Shown: positions 17,946-26,726, counted from the first letter of the stretch. The stretch: DNA of 64,000 nt from Bacillus sp. CH140a_4T (GCF_008923725.1 NZ_WBPF01000005.1:508891-572890); one strand, 5' to 3'. Notes: a model not told the origin generated them from the letters alone. Translations and numbers: made by a program.

Positions 17946-17971
17946 ATACACCTATTTTAAAGATGTTAAAC
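17946..17971 (-). promoter_or_regulatory. SigB-type promoter
   Basis: On the minus strand GTTTAA (17971-17966), 14 nt, then GTGTAT (17951-17946). The SigB consensus is GTTTAA-N12/15-GGGTAT, so only one base differs. It is placed correctly for the YflT-like gene. Confidence 0.7.
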
Positions 17972-18245
17972 CTAAATTTTCAAAAAACTTCATACAATAG
18001 GTTATTAATGTTTTTGAATATCAAAGAAATGTCACGAGCACTTTGCTTTGATAACAGTGTTACAAATAACAATTTGTTTTGAAGACAAGCCTCTTTTTTA
18101 TCATTGGATTTTCCAATGACATAGAAGCACAGCGCTGCATTACATGTAACTGCCCCATGGGATTCTCTATTCTAAAAGAAAAAAGCACCCGATTAGATGC
18201 CTTCTTTAATTGTTCTCACTATAATTTATTTAGATACTCCTCTTA

Positions 18246-18318
18246 TTACTGTAAGATACATTTATTCTAGTTCCTAAATCTCACTTATTTCTTAATTCAC
18301 TCATACCAATATAAAACC
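18246..18318. repeat. dispersed repeat, copy 2
   Basis: This matches 4911-5011 (TTATTACTGTAAGATACATT then TATTCTA and ATTCACTCATAC) with about 22 bp missing. No gene lies immediately beside it. The stretch 17972-18400 has no convincing coding sequence; a short plus-strand frame of about 63 codons at 18079 lacks support. Confidence 0.6.
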
Positions 18319-18408
18319 AAATAACCTACCATCAAAAAATAAAGAAAACAGGTTATTTGGCTATTCATTCCGTAGGCTTAATACTCAAGTTAATCTTTTT
18401 TCACACGG

Positions 18409-18433
18409 TTAAACTTTATTAAGAAAACCTTAA
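18409..18433 (+). promoter_or_regulatory. TTAA direct repeats upstream of yxeA-like gene
   Basis: TTAAAC, TTAAGA and TTAAGG start at 18409, 18419 and 18430 (10- and 11-bp steps), 74-98 bp before the ATG. The arrangement matches that at 4955-4982. B. subtilis yxeA belongs to an operon driven by the OmpR-type regulator YxdJ, which makes a response-regulator site plausible. Confidence 0.45.
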
Positions 18434-18506
18434 GGAATTTCCCTCTATATTTATAAGAAATTTTTTCTATACTGAAAAATGTAAATACATAAGAGGAGAA
18501 ACAATC

Positions 18507-18872
18507 ATGAAGAAATTCGTACTTTGCATAATAGGAATAAGCCTTCCTATATACTTACTACCTTTCATATTACGCGGGGATTTGGACAGATTTAATCCGA
18601 TTGCTGAAGAAAAAACTGTATACGCCATTGCGAAGGGATACGGCGTTCCAGATTATCATCATAAAGGAAGAGCTATGTACTCACTAAAAGGTGTTGATGA
18701 AGCAAGAAATGAGAACCAATATACAGTAGGAACGAATACTCCTAATGATTTCATAAGAAAAACATACTTAAAAATTCACGTGAAAGGAAAGTATGTGTAT
18801 TCTTACGATGTTATTTCTGAAAAAGATATTCCGGAGAAAATAAGAGGACAATTGAAGATAGAAGATAAATAA
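18507..18872 (+). CDS. YxeA-family secreted small protein
   Basis: The 121-residue protein starts with a hydrophobic signal (residues 1-22) and continues with the DUF1093/YxeA fold: EKTVYAIAKGYGVPDYHHKG, ARNENQYTVGTN and YLKIHVKGKYVYSYDVI. Members are small exported proteins often linked to bacitracin-type ABC transporters and their two-component systems; no such transporter is next to this gene. The ATG follows GAGGAG. A hairpin terminator comes right after the stop. The function is unknown. Confidence 0.75.
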   Translation: MKKFVLCIIGISLPIYLLPFILRGDLDRFNPIAEEKTVYAIAKGYGVPDYHHKGRAMYSLKGVDEARNENQYTVGTNTPNDFIRKTYLKIHVKGKYVYSYDVISEKDIPEKIRGQLKIEDK

Positions 18873-18900
18873 AAGAGCCTACTCGTATGAGCTGGCTCTT
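18872..18900 (+). terminator. hairpin after yxeA-like gene
   Basis: AAGAGCC pairs with GGCTCTT around a 14-nt loop that can pair further. It begins at the stop codon. The T-run is weak. Confidence 0.5.
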
Positions 18901-18974
18901 GAGTGCCTCTCCCACCTATCATTAGGCTATCTTAAGGAAGAAGCATTTTTTTGATAAATTTATTAAATTCTTTA

Positions 18975-19685
18975 TCATTGTTTTAATAACCATTGTTCAA
19001 TTACTTTCACTGTTTCATCTCGTTGTGATTTTGACGTAATTAAGCTTGCATTATCACCTTTTTGCTCACCATACATGCCGAAATGAGCATGGTTTCCGCC
19101 TTTTATCATGTGCATAGTAGTATTCTTTGACATTAACTTTTTATTGTTCTCTATTTTTTCTACAGTTGCTAAAGCATCTACTTCCCCATAAATTGATAAC
19201 ATCGGAATCGATTTCGTAGAGAAATCATCTGCAGGATACGAACCTAGGAAAATGATCCCGTCTACCTTGTCTTCATTCTGAAAGGCATACTTAGAAATCA
19301 TAGCTCCGCCCATCGAATGTCCAGCAACGTACCATTTTTGAACTTCAGGATACTGTTCAATTACACTGTCTACCGCATTGATTCCAAGTATCGCTAAGTT
19401 TAATGGTAACTTAGGCATCACTACAAAATGCCCATCTTTTGCAAGAGCTTCTCCTAAGTAACTATAAGCCTCAGCTTCTACTTTAGCTCCTTGATAAAAA
19501 ATAACACCTACCTTAGCATCTTTCTCTCCAAATACTATATTATCTTCACCCATTTTATCATCTACTAGCGACAACGCCTCTTTCGTTGGTTTATAAGTAA
19601 ACTGAGACCAAACAAAAAAACTAATACTTCCCATAAGTAAAATACCTACTAAAGAGTACAGCGCAATCTTCATCCACTTCTTCAC
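18975..19685 (-). CDS. membrane-anchored alpha/beta hydrolase
   Basis: The 236-residue protein has one N-terminal membrane segment (about 7-28) and an alpha/beta-hydrolase domain. The nucleophile is in AGHSMGGA (about residue 121), the acid in YGEVDAL (about 168), and the histidine in GGNHAHFG (about 199). It fits the AB_hydrolase_5 group, predicted to act outside the membrane. The GTG start at 19685 is supported by GGGAGGG. It is a single gene. Substrate unknown; esterase or dienelactone-hydrolase-like activity is possible. Confidence 0.8.
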   Translation of the reverse strand: MKKWMKIALYSLVGILLMGSISFFVWSQFTYKPTKEALSLVDDKMGEDNIVFGEKDAKVGVIFYQGAKVEAEAYSYLGEALAKDGHFVVMPKLPLNLAILGINAVDSVIEQYPEVQKWYVAGHSMGGAMISKYAFQNEDKVDGIIFLGSYPADDFSTKSIPMLSIYGEVDALATVEKIENNKKLMSKNTTMHMIKGGNHAHFGMYGEQKGDNASLITSKSQRDETVKVIEQWLLKQ

Positions 19686-19875
19686 ATATATGCCCTCCCT
19701 AAGATGTGTATATTCTATACTTTAAATTATTATGAATATACTTGTCGAATAATCTGTTATTGCTATTCAAAAAAATGAGGTTAAGACAAATAATAAAAGC
19801 TCTACATCCATAATCAATCTTTCCATTTCTGTAGGACAAGATAAAGTTAAGTTCATAAACAAATAAAAAGAAAAA

Positions 19876-19912
19876 ACAAGCGACCTCAATGTTAGATCAC
19901 ATGCTTTTTCTT
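19876..19912 (-). terminator. terminator of MFS gene
   Basis: Minus-strand AAAAAGCATGTGATC pairs imperfectly with GGTCGCTTGTTTTTT, ending in a T-run. It lies about 37 bp past the stop of the transporter gene. Confidence 0.55.
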
Positions 19913-19948
19913 TCATCTTATACTTTCTAAATAAATCTATGAACGATT

Positions 19949-21403
19949 CTAATTACTTGCTTCACTTTCAAATTTTTGAGTTGCCACTTTTTTAGGCATG
20001 AAACATGCAAAGATTAATGCTACGAAAGACAAGAATAACATAAATAGATAGGCATCACTTGCGCCGAAAATAGATGATAATTTCGCTAGTTGAATAGCTG
20101 CAATGTTTCCATTTTCCGAAGATAACTCGGAAGCATGTGCAGTTACTTGAGCCGTATATACAGTAATAACAACCGCTGTTCCAATTGCACCTGCTAATTG
20201 ACGAATCGTATTATTTACCGCTGAACCATGTGAACCTAATTCTCTAGGTAAAGCATTTAGTCCTGCTGTATTTAAAGGCATCGAAATGAAACTTAACCCA
20301 ATTCGTAAAATAATAGTACGTACCATTAAATATATATACGTTGTGGATTCAGTTAAATCAATTACACCCCACATTGAAATAATGATAAATATTAACCCTG
20401 TAATAAAGAGTGGTTTTGCACCATATTTATCATACATTTTACCTGTAATAGGTGATAAGAATGCATTAATAACAGCCCCAGGTAATAGAAGTAAACCTGA
20501 TTCAAATGCGGTAAAGCCTCGGCCGTTTTGTAAGTATATCGGTAAAAGAATTAAATCAGCATACATAATCATCGTGATGAGTACATTTATCACGGATGTA
20601 AGAGTAAAAATTTTATACTTAAATACAGATAAATTTAATAGTGGATCAGTAGATTTTATTTGACGTAAGCAAAATAGCGTTGTAACAATTATCCCAGTAA
20701 TAATTGTTGTAATAACAATCGGATGATCCCATCCCTTACTTCCTGCACTACTGAATCCAAATAAAACACAACCAAAACCAATCGTTGATAAAATGGCACT
20801 TACAATATCCAAACTTGCTTTTGTCGTATCTGCAACGTTCATTAAATATTTCAGCGCAAGAATAATGACGATTAATACAAATGGAGCTAATCCAATAAAT
20901 AACCATCTCCATGATACATATTCAATGATAAAACCAGATAATGTTGGAGCGATGGCTGGCGCAAAAATAATGGCAAAGCCGATGATTCCCATAATACTCC
21001 CGCGCTTTTCACTAGGGTATAAATATAAAATAACTGTCATCATGAGCGGCATAATAATTCCTGCCCCAATTGCTTGAATCATTCTTCCTGTTAATAACAT
21101 GCTAAAATTTATAGCACCGGCACACAGTAATGTTCCAATGAATAAAAAGAACATTGAGCTAGTAAACAATTGCCTCGTTGTAAAACGTTTCATTAAAAAC
21201 GCCGTAATTGGTACTAACACACCGTTTACGAGCATAAAACCTGTTGATAACCATTGTACAGTTGCAGCCGTAACATCAAATACCTCCATTAAGTTACTCA
21301 TCGCTACATTTAGTAACGTCTGATTTAATGTTGATAAAAAACAGCCAGCAATTAGTACAATTAATAAAACTTTTTTATTTTTTTCTGTTATTCCCTTCTC
21401 CAT
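19949..21403 (-). CDS. DHA2-type MFS multidrug efflux transporter
   Basis: The 484-residue protein has about 14 membrane segments, the EmrB/QacA (DHA2) pattern. Motif C-like GFAIIFAPAIAPTLSG lies in segment 5 and the family signature LNQTLLNVAMSNL in segment 1. It should export drugs or lipophilic toxins with proton antiport. I chose the ATG at 21403, which follows GGGAG; the longer frame to 21493 would overlap operator DNA. It is divergent from a TetR-type gene, and two palindromic sites with GACA/TGTC arms lie between, so repression by the neighbour is likely. The inducer is unknown. Confidence 0.9.
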   Translation of the reverse strand: MEKGITEKNKKVLLIVLIAGCFLSTLNQTLLNVAMSNLMEVFDVTAATVQWLSTGFMLVNGVLVPITAFLMKRFTTRQLFTSSMFFLFIGTLLCAGAINFSMLLTGRMIQAIGAGIIMPLMMTVILYLYPSEKRGSIMGIIGFAIIFAPAIAPTLSGFIIEYVSWRWLFIGLAPFVLIVIILALKYLMNVADTTKASLDIVSAILSTIGFGCVLFGFSSAGSKGWDHPIVITTIITGIIVTTLFCLRQIKSTDPLLNLSVFKYKIFTLTSVINVLITMIMYADLILLPIYLQNGRGFTAFESGLLLLPGAVINAFLSPITGKMYDKYGAKPLFITGLIFIIISMWGVIDLTESTTYIYLMVRTIILRIGLSFISMPLNTAGLNALPRELGSHGSAVNNTIRQLAGAIGTAVVITVYTAQVTAHASELSSENGNIAAIQLAKLSSIFGASDAYLFMLFLSFVALIFACFMPKKVATQKFESEASN

Positions 21404-21436
21404 TTCTAAACTCCCTTTTTCTATAGTTGCATTATT

Positions 21437-21447
21437 GACACAGTGTC
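21437..21447. promoter_or_regulatory. palindromic operator next to MFS start
   Basis: GACAC-A-GTGTC is a perfect inverted repeat followed by GATAA. It overlaps a TTGACA that could be a plus-strand -35 element. Likely target of the TetR-type neighbour. Confidence 0.5.
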
Positions 21448-21515
21448 GATAAAATTCATAGTAACAAAGATACATATTCCTGACCATAAACAATTTTGTT
21501 GAAAATGTTCATTAA

Positions 21516-21541
21516 TCGACATTGAAAATATGCTATGTCGA
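21516..21541. promoter_or_regulatory. inverted repeat before tetR gene
   Basis: TCGACAT and ATGTCGA face each other over 12 nt, 36 bp before the TetR ATG. The arms share the TGTCGA core with the site at 21437, which suggests one protein binds both. Confidence 0.5.
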
Positions 21542-21576
21542 GAAAGTCAAAGAAAAATCTATAAAGGAGTTTCAAA

Positions 21577-22125
21577 ATGTCTACATCAAAAAAAGAGGAC
21601 CCTCGTACACTTCGTTCAAGAGAAATGTTCAAAAATGCCGTCTATTCCCTATTACAAGAGGAATCCACTATTTCAAATTTAACAGTCCAGAAAATAGCAA
21701 ACAAAGCTAGATTAAATCGGACAACATTTTACTTACACTACCAAGATATTCAGGATTTACTCATGCAACTCACTGATGAAATTTTAAACGAACTTTCTAA
21801 TAAAATTACCGCTTTAATACACGTAAGCAATTTATCAGAAAAACAACAGCTAACACAATTGCTTGATTATTTATATATTCATCGAAATTATTTATCTATT
21901 TTATTTAATATGAATCATTTTGAGGAACAATTATTTCTATTAATAAAGAAATTAGTAGAAACGCGCAGAAATAATAGTGAGACAGAGCTACCCGAAGATT
22001 ATGTTGCCATTGAGATTAAAACCGCTTCATTGGTAGGAATCATCATGTGGTGGATAAGAAATGGACTTCATTTTAGTTCAGATTATATTACAAACCAAAT
22101 TTATTTCATGTACAGAGGACAATGA
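21577..22125 (+). CDS. TetR-family repressor
   Basis: The 182-residue protein has an N-terminal TetR helix-turn-helix (about 12-60: SREMFKNAVYSLLQEE, then LTVQKIANKARLNRTTFYLH) and a small C-terminal helical ligand domain like the TetR_C_7/YvdT group. The ATG follows AAAGGAG. It is divergent from the MFS pump gene with shared palindromes between, so it probably represses both. A strong terminator follows at 22204. Confidence 0.9.
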   Translation: MSTSKKEDPRTLRSREMFKNAVYSLLQEESTISNLTVQKIANKARLNRTTFYLHYQDIQDLLMQLTDEILNELSNKITALIHVSNLSEKQQLTQLLDYLYIHRNYLSILFNMNHFEEQLFLLIKKLVETRRNNSETELPEDYVAIEIKTASLVGIIMWWIRNGLHFSSDYITNQIYFMYRGQ

Positions 22126-22203
22126 GGTTAGAGCATGTAAGTCCTATTTCGCTATGTAGAAAAATGCGAATTTCATACGCTAAGAGAATTTGAATATAAA
22201 AAA

Positions 22204-22240
22204 TACCCCGATTGTTAGAATGTGCTTAACAATCGGGGTA
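22204..22240. terminator. 14-bp perfect hairpin
   Basis: TACCCCGATTGTTA pairs perfectly with TAACAATCGGGGTA around a 9-nt loop. It ends the tetR gene (plus) or the deacetylase gene (minus); T-runs are short. Confidence 0.65.
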
Positions 22241-22315
22241 CACTTCATGGAAATCGACTTTGTCTTAGTTATTGTTTTAGTAATACAAACATCTTTTAAG
22301 ATAACTATGTTTATA

Positions 22316-23157
22316 CTATAGACGTTGATCTTTCTGGAAGTTTAAACGAAAATGATCCTCATCATTATATACCCCAAATTCATACCCTTGCTCTTTATAA
22401 AATTTAATAATTTCAGGAAGAGCTTGTAATGTTTGCGCCTTTTCATGCATTAAAACAACTTCTACTTCTTCTGTTGTTTGTTTCTTTACATTTTCAATAA
22501 TCTGAGTTGGATTATCTTTTAATTTCCAATCATTTGAGTCTATTGTCCAATCCCAAACTTTTATTGCTGCTTCTACAATTTGATTACGAATTTCCTCACC
22601 CTTTAATCCTGGTGCAGATCCATATGGCGGTCGAACTAGTTTAGGAGTTGTACCCGTAATATTATGGATAAGAGCTAACGTTTCTTTCATCTCCGGTACA
22701 AATTGTCCTTTTTTGTATAGCTTATCACTATTATGTGTCATGCTATGTGCACCAATATAATGCCCTTCTTTTACTGCTCGTTTTACGTTTTCCTGAAAAT
22801 CTGTATTTTGTAGATTACTACCTTGCATAAAAAATGTCGAGGCAACATTTTGCTCTTTTAGTACATCTAAAAATTTCCCAGTTAATTCGCTAGGACCGTC
22901 ATCGAATGTTAAATAAACAACCTTTCCTACCGGTTTTCCATCAGGTCTTTTCTGTTTTGCTGGTGGTGTTTCCTTTTTCTTTTCTTCTCGTTGCGTATTA
23001 ACTTGTTTACTATTTTCATTAGCTACTCCCTTCGCTGGAGTAGAGTTCCAATTTCCAATTAAGAAGAATGTGAAAAAGGTCGTCGCTAAAACAACTCCTA
23101 GAGATATGATTGCCTTCGTTACTACACTTGTTTTTTCTTACTTTGCGATTCTTTCAT
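22316..23157 (-). pseudogene. polysaccharide deacetylase, frameshifted at codon 8-9
   Basis: The ATG at 23157 opens MKESQSKKK and the frame then stops because an A6 run (T6 at 23131-23136) is one base short. With one more A the frame reads KTSVVTKAIISLGVVLATTF, a membrane segment, then a charged linker, then a NodB domain to 22316 (about 280 residues). The domain has TFDDGPS (metal-binding Asp pair), HSMTHN (metal-binding histidines), RPPYGS and the C-terminal LMHEK. It should deacetylate peptidoglycan or another N-acetyl glycan at the cell surface. As written, only an internal start at 22828 yields a peptide, which lacks the first Asp motif. It shares an upstream 28-bp motif with the amidase gene. 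Confidence 0.85.
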
Positions 23158-23273
23158 TATTTTTCGATCCTTTCCCTATTCATTTTCATATTCATTATTT
23201 AAAAGGCTGAGCCTTTATTCGACTGAATCATTCGTTTCAACCGGTATTTACAATAAATAGATTAATAGAGCCG

Positions 23274-23301
23274 GATAAAGATAAAATGCAGATAATGTCG
23301 A
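23274..23301 (-). promoter_or_regulatory. shared envelope-regulon motif, site A
   Basis: A 28-bp sequence here (GATAAAGATAAAATGCAGAT then AATGTCGA) is identical to site B at 24192-24219. Its core also occurs at 26862-26879. On the coding strand it contains TTATCT-N5-TTATCT. It lies 117 bp upstream of the deacetylase ATG. The stretch 23158-23385 holds nothing else. Confidence 0.65.
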
Positions 23302-23385
23302 AATCAGTTAAAGAATAGCGTATTGCATCCACTCTTTAGAAAAATATTTGTTTCTAATTTGAAAACTGGATATACACCAAAAATA

Positions 23386-23432
23386 AAAAATACTACTCTT
23401 CCTAATTAAGATTTAGAAAGAATAGTATTTTT
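23386..23432. terminator. terminator of amidase gene
   Basis: AAAAATACTACTCTT pairs with AAGAATAGTATTTTT with one mismatch, 17 bp beyond the amidase stop. T-runs are on both sides. Confidence 0.7.
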
Positions 23433-23448
23433 CTATTTGCCTATTTTA

Positions 23449-24132
23449 TTACATCGTAAAATAATTAATAATGCCATCCACAATACCTTTTTGCGATTTT
23501 GCTTGGAATTCTTCTGAATTCATTCTTTTTTCATCACTCGCATTAGAGGTAAACCCTAATTCAATTAAGATAGCCGGAGAAGGATTTTCTCGTAAGACAA
23601 GAAAATCACTGCCATGAACACCTCGATCTCGGCTGTCTATATTTTGATCAAAAATAGCTTTTTGTACGATCTTAGCTAATTTTTTATCTTTCCTTTTATT
23701 AGATCCATAATGAGTTGTTATTCCTTTTACATTTGTATCCTCAAAAGCATCATGATGAATGCTAATATAAAGATCCGCCGTATGTTCTTTCACTACTTTG
23801 ACACGTGCTTGCAATTCTTCCTTTTGTTTTGTTTCTGAAAGTAAACTCGCATCTTTTTCACGCGTCAATATAACTTTTGCATCCGTTCTTTCTTCTAATT
23901 CTTTCTTTATATTTTGTGCTACTTTTAAATTAAGCTCTTTTTCAATCGTTCCAAATTTCTTTCCTTTCGTCCCTCTATCTCCTCCACCGTGCCCTGGATC
24001 AATTACAATTGTTTTTCCTCTTAATCGTAAATCCTCTGTTGATATATTTTTGTACCCCTTAGCATGTATGAAACTAACGCCTGTACCCAGTATTAATATA
24101 ATAAACAAAAGCAATATCGCTCTTTTTTTCAT
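23449..24132 (-). CDS. N-acetylmuramoyl-L-alanine amidase (Amidase_3)
   Basis: The 227-residue protein has a signal or anchor segment (about 4-24) and a zinc-dependent Amidase_3 domain. Visible ligands and catalytic positions are DPGHGG (about 46-51), E in GTIEKELNL, HHDAF (about 127) and E in LIELGFTSN (about 194). It cleaves the bond between muramic acid and the stem peptide. No SH3 or LysM wall-binding domain is present. The ATG is preceded by AAGGAG. It shares its upstream motif with the deacetylase gene and the two-component operon beside it, so the three probably form one envelope regulon. Confidence 0.9.
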   Translation of the reverse strand: MKKRAILLLFIILILGTGVSFIHAKGYKNISTEDLRLRGKTIVIDPGHGGGDRGTKGKKFGTIEKELNLKVAQNIKKELEERTDAKVILTREKDASLLSETKQKEELQARVKVVKEHTADLYISIHHDAFEDTNVKGITTHYGSNKRKDKKLAKIVQKAIFDQNIDSRDRGVHGSDFLVLRENPSPAILIELGFTSNASDEKRMNSEEFQAKSQKGIVDGIINYFTM

Positions 24133-24191
24133 TTTAACAATCTCCTTATCAACTTTTCATTCCGTCTCTAATGAAAATAGTAATGAATGCT

Positions 24192-24219
24192 GATAAAGAT
24201 AAAATGCAGATAATGTCGA
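24192..24219 (-). promoter_or_regulatory. shared envelope-regulon motif, site B
   Basis: The 28 bp are identical to site A. The site lies 60 bp upstream of the amidase ATG. Confidence 0.65.
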
Positions 24220-24236
24220 TTTTAATTAAAAATGAC

Positions 24237-24271
24237 CAAAACGTGTAGAACGAAAATTCTACACGTTTTTA
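24237..24271 (-). terminator. terminator overlapping the kinase stop codon
   Basis: AAAACGTGTAGAA pairs with TTCTACACGTTTT. The stop codon of the histidine kinase is within the hairpin. T-runs exist on both strands. Confidence 0.75.
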
Positions 24272-26043
24272 TTTAAATAGAAGAAAAATAATACTCCATC
24301 TTCTGTATTCGAAACACCATATTCCGTGCCATGTAGCTCTAAAATATTCTTTGAAATAGCAAGGCCCAATCCTGTTCCACCTTTTGAACGTTGACGAGAC
24401 GTATCTCCTCGATAAAAACGATCCCATATTTTTTCTAAATGTTCTGGCGCGATATGAGCCCCTTTATTTTCCACACAAACTTTTACACGTTCATTCTCTT
24501 CTATTGTAGAAATAATAATATTCTCCTGTTCTGGTGTGTAACGAATCGCATTCGTAATAAAGTTCGTTATAACTTGTTCTATGCGATGCTGGTTTGCAAC
24601 AACTTCAATTTTAGAAAGTTCTTTATAAACATGTAATTGCTTAGCTGTTATATCAGAGGTTAATTGCTCACATATATAATCAATCATCTCATCAATATGG
24701 AAAACATCCATTTCCATTTTATACGTACCAGATTCGAATTTCGCTAACTCCAGCATATCAATAATGAGCATATCCATTTTATCTACTTCTTTTGACATTG
24801 CTTTAAAGTAATACTCCTTTTTATTACTAGCAACCCCATCCTCCAAAATTGAAATACAGCTCTTCATAATACTTAAAGGTGTTTTTAACTCATGTGAAAC
24901 ACCCGCGATAAATTCTTTACGTGTATTTTCTAATTGCTTTTCTTTCTCTATATCTTGCTGCAATTGATGAATATACGAATGCAAAGCTGTAGAAAGTGTA
25001 TTAATATTTTGTGATAAATCACCTATTTCATCCTTTGTAGTAATAGGGATCGTCTCTGAGAAATCTAAACCCGCAATTTTTTTGGTAGTATCATTTATTT
25101 GTAATAATGGCTTGGCGATTTTTTTTGAGTAATAGAACGATATTAAAACAATTAAAATCAGTACAAAGAGAATTAAATATACATAATAATCCTTAATCAT
25201 TTGTACCGCTTCATCAACTGGTTGCAATGATGTCATAGCAAATATATAGTTTGTCTTACCATTTGCATCTTTTGTTGGCTTGATTAAAAGTTTATATTTA
25301 ATATCATTTTCTTCGTAATCCATTATTTCTGTAGAAGTAACATCATTCGATTTTTGATTCAATAATAAATCAACCTGAAATTGTTTTATTCTATCTATAA
25401 GCACACGATTTCCATATATAAAGGTAGTTCCTACAGTCTCCTCCGGTAATTGCACGTTCTGAATGCTTCCTGTTAAATATAATTGTGAACTTTCTTTTGA
25501 AGATGCGCCTTTTGGCCCATACAATCTTTCTGACAGTTGCTTGTTCTCCAGCCCAACATTCTTCTCTTTTATTGTTAACATCGCAGGGACTACTATATCC
25601 CCCTTCTGTACTCCATCGATAATAATATGACTCCCTTGTTCTAAACTATATTTCATCCTTGGTATATCTTCTAAATTGATAAAACTATACAACGGTATGT
25701 GAATTGAACGTTCAGAAAACCTCTTATTTTCGTTAGGGTCTAATTGAATTTCTATAGAAAAATCATTTGCATATTTTATATTACCTACACTATCTAACGT
25801 TGTAATCCATGTCGCATTCTCTTGATAGAAATTTTGTTCCAATTCTTGAATTGCTTTCGCATCATCTCCAGCTTTTACATATGCTTTTTCAAAGGATTGA
25901 ATATTTGCTTTAATATCATTAACTTTTCGATTTGCGTAGTATTGCTTAAAAAATATAGTTTGTCCAATAAAAATAGTTACTAAAATAAGTGTGCATAATG
26001 CTGTTGTTAAAATAAATAACTTTAATACAATTCCTTTTTTCAT
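24259..26043 (-). CDS. sensor histidine kinase
   Basis: The 594-residue kinase has membrane segments at about 7-29 and 286-306 flanking a 255-residue extracytoplasmic sensor, a HAMP domain, a HisKA domain with SHELKTP (phospho-accepting His, about residue 383) and a HATPase domain with NFITNAIRYT, WDRFYRGD and GTGLGLAISK. It phosphorylates the response regulator encoded just upstream, whose stop overlaps this ATG by 4 bp. The same promoter motif precedes the operon and the neighbouring amidase and deacetylase genes, so the signal probably concerns the cell wall. It resembles VanS/YkoH-type kinases in layout. Confidence 0.9.
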   Translation of the reverse strand: MKKGIVLKLFILTTALCTLILVTIFIGQTIFFKQYYANRKVNDIKANIQSFEKAYVKAGDDAKAIQELEQNFYQENATWITTLDSVGNIKYANDFSIEIQLDPNENKRFSERSIHIPLYSFINLEDIPRMKYSLEQGSHIIIDGVQKGDIVVPAMLTIKEKNVGLENKQLSERLYGPKGASSKESSQLYLTGSIQNVQLPEETVGTTFIYGNRVLIDRIKQFQVDLLLNQKSNDVTSTEIMDYEENDIKYKLLIKPTKDANGKTNYIFAMTSLQPVDEAVQMIKDYYVYLILFVLILIVLISFYYSKKIAKPLLQINDTTKKIAGLDFSETIPITTKDEIGDLSQNINTLSTALHSYIHQLQQDIEKEKQLENTRKEFIAGVSHELKTPLSIMKSCISILEDGVASNKKEYYFKAMSKEVDKMDMLIIDMLELAKFESGTYKMEMDVFHIDEMIDYICEQLTSDITAKQLHVYKELSKIEVVANQHRIEQVITNFITNAIRYTPEQENIIISTIEENERVKVCVENKGAHIAPEHLEKIWDRFYRGDTSRQRSKGGTGLGLAISKNILELHGTEYGVSNTEDGVLFFFYLNKNV

Positions 26044-26726
26044 ACCTGTTCCTCAAATTTATACCCAGCTCGCACAACAGTTACAATACAAGCTGCTTTT
26101 TCTCCTAATTTATGACGCAAATTACGAATATGACTGTTAATAGTACGATCATCACCAGCGAATTCATAACCCCAAATTTTATTGATTAGTTGTTCTCTCG
26201 TAATCACAATCCCTTGATTTTGCATTAAATACGTTAATATTTCAAATTCTGTATGCGTCATACTTATGTCTTCCCCATCTACAGTTACTGTACGAGAAGG
26301 GAAATGTACATGGATACCACTACTCGTTAATGTGTCTTCATTTGATACATTAACAGTGGAAGAATATCGGCTTGCCATTAACCGTTTTGCTCTTGCTAGT
26401 AAAATAGGAGGACTATATGGCTTTGTAACATAATCATCTGCTCCTAGTTCAAATTCAAGTAAAGTATCATCCTCATCCACCCGAGCCGTTAACATAATAA
26501 TAGGTACATTAGATTTCTTCCGAATTCGCCGACAAACCGCCCAACCATCTAATTCTGGTAACATAATGTCTAAAATAATTAAATGCACCTCATGTTCTTC
26601 AAATATAGATAATGCTTCTTTCCCATCAATCGCCTCTAAGACGTCATACCCTTCGTTTAGTAGGTAATCCTTCATAATTTCACGTAAAATATCTTCATCT
26701 TCTACGATTAAAATTGTTCTTTGCAT
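26040..26726 (-). CDS. OmpR-family response regulator
   Basis: The 228-residue regulator has a receiver domain (1-115) with acidic pair EDE, phosphorylated Asp in LDIMLPELDG (about residue 53), Thr in MLTAR and Lys in VTKPYSP. An OmpR winged helix follows (about 133-225: ISMTHTEFEILTYLMQNQG, INKIWGYEF, RTINSHIRNLRHKLG). The ATG follows GGAGAAG. It is coupled to the kinase gene by an ATGA overlap. The motif at 26862 upstream suggests autoregulation. Confidence 0.92.
   Translation of the reverse strand: MQRTILIVEDEDILREIMKDYLLNEGYDVLEAIDGKEALSIFEEHEVHLIILDIMLPELDGWAVCRRIRKKSNVPIIMLTARVDEDDTLLEFELGADDYVTKPYSPPILLARAKRLMASRYSSTVNVSNEDTLTSSGIHVHFPSRTVTVDGEDISMTHTEFEILTYLMQNQGIVITREQLINKIWGYEFAGDDRTINSHIRNLRHKLGEKAACIVTVVRAGYKFEEQV

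Noticed and set aside
18079-18270. 63-codon plus-strand frame
   Set aside because: No ribosome site, no family, and it overlaps the dispersed repeat.
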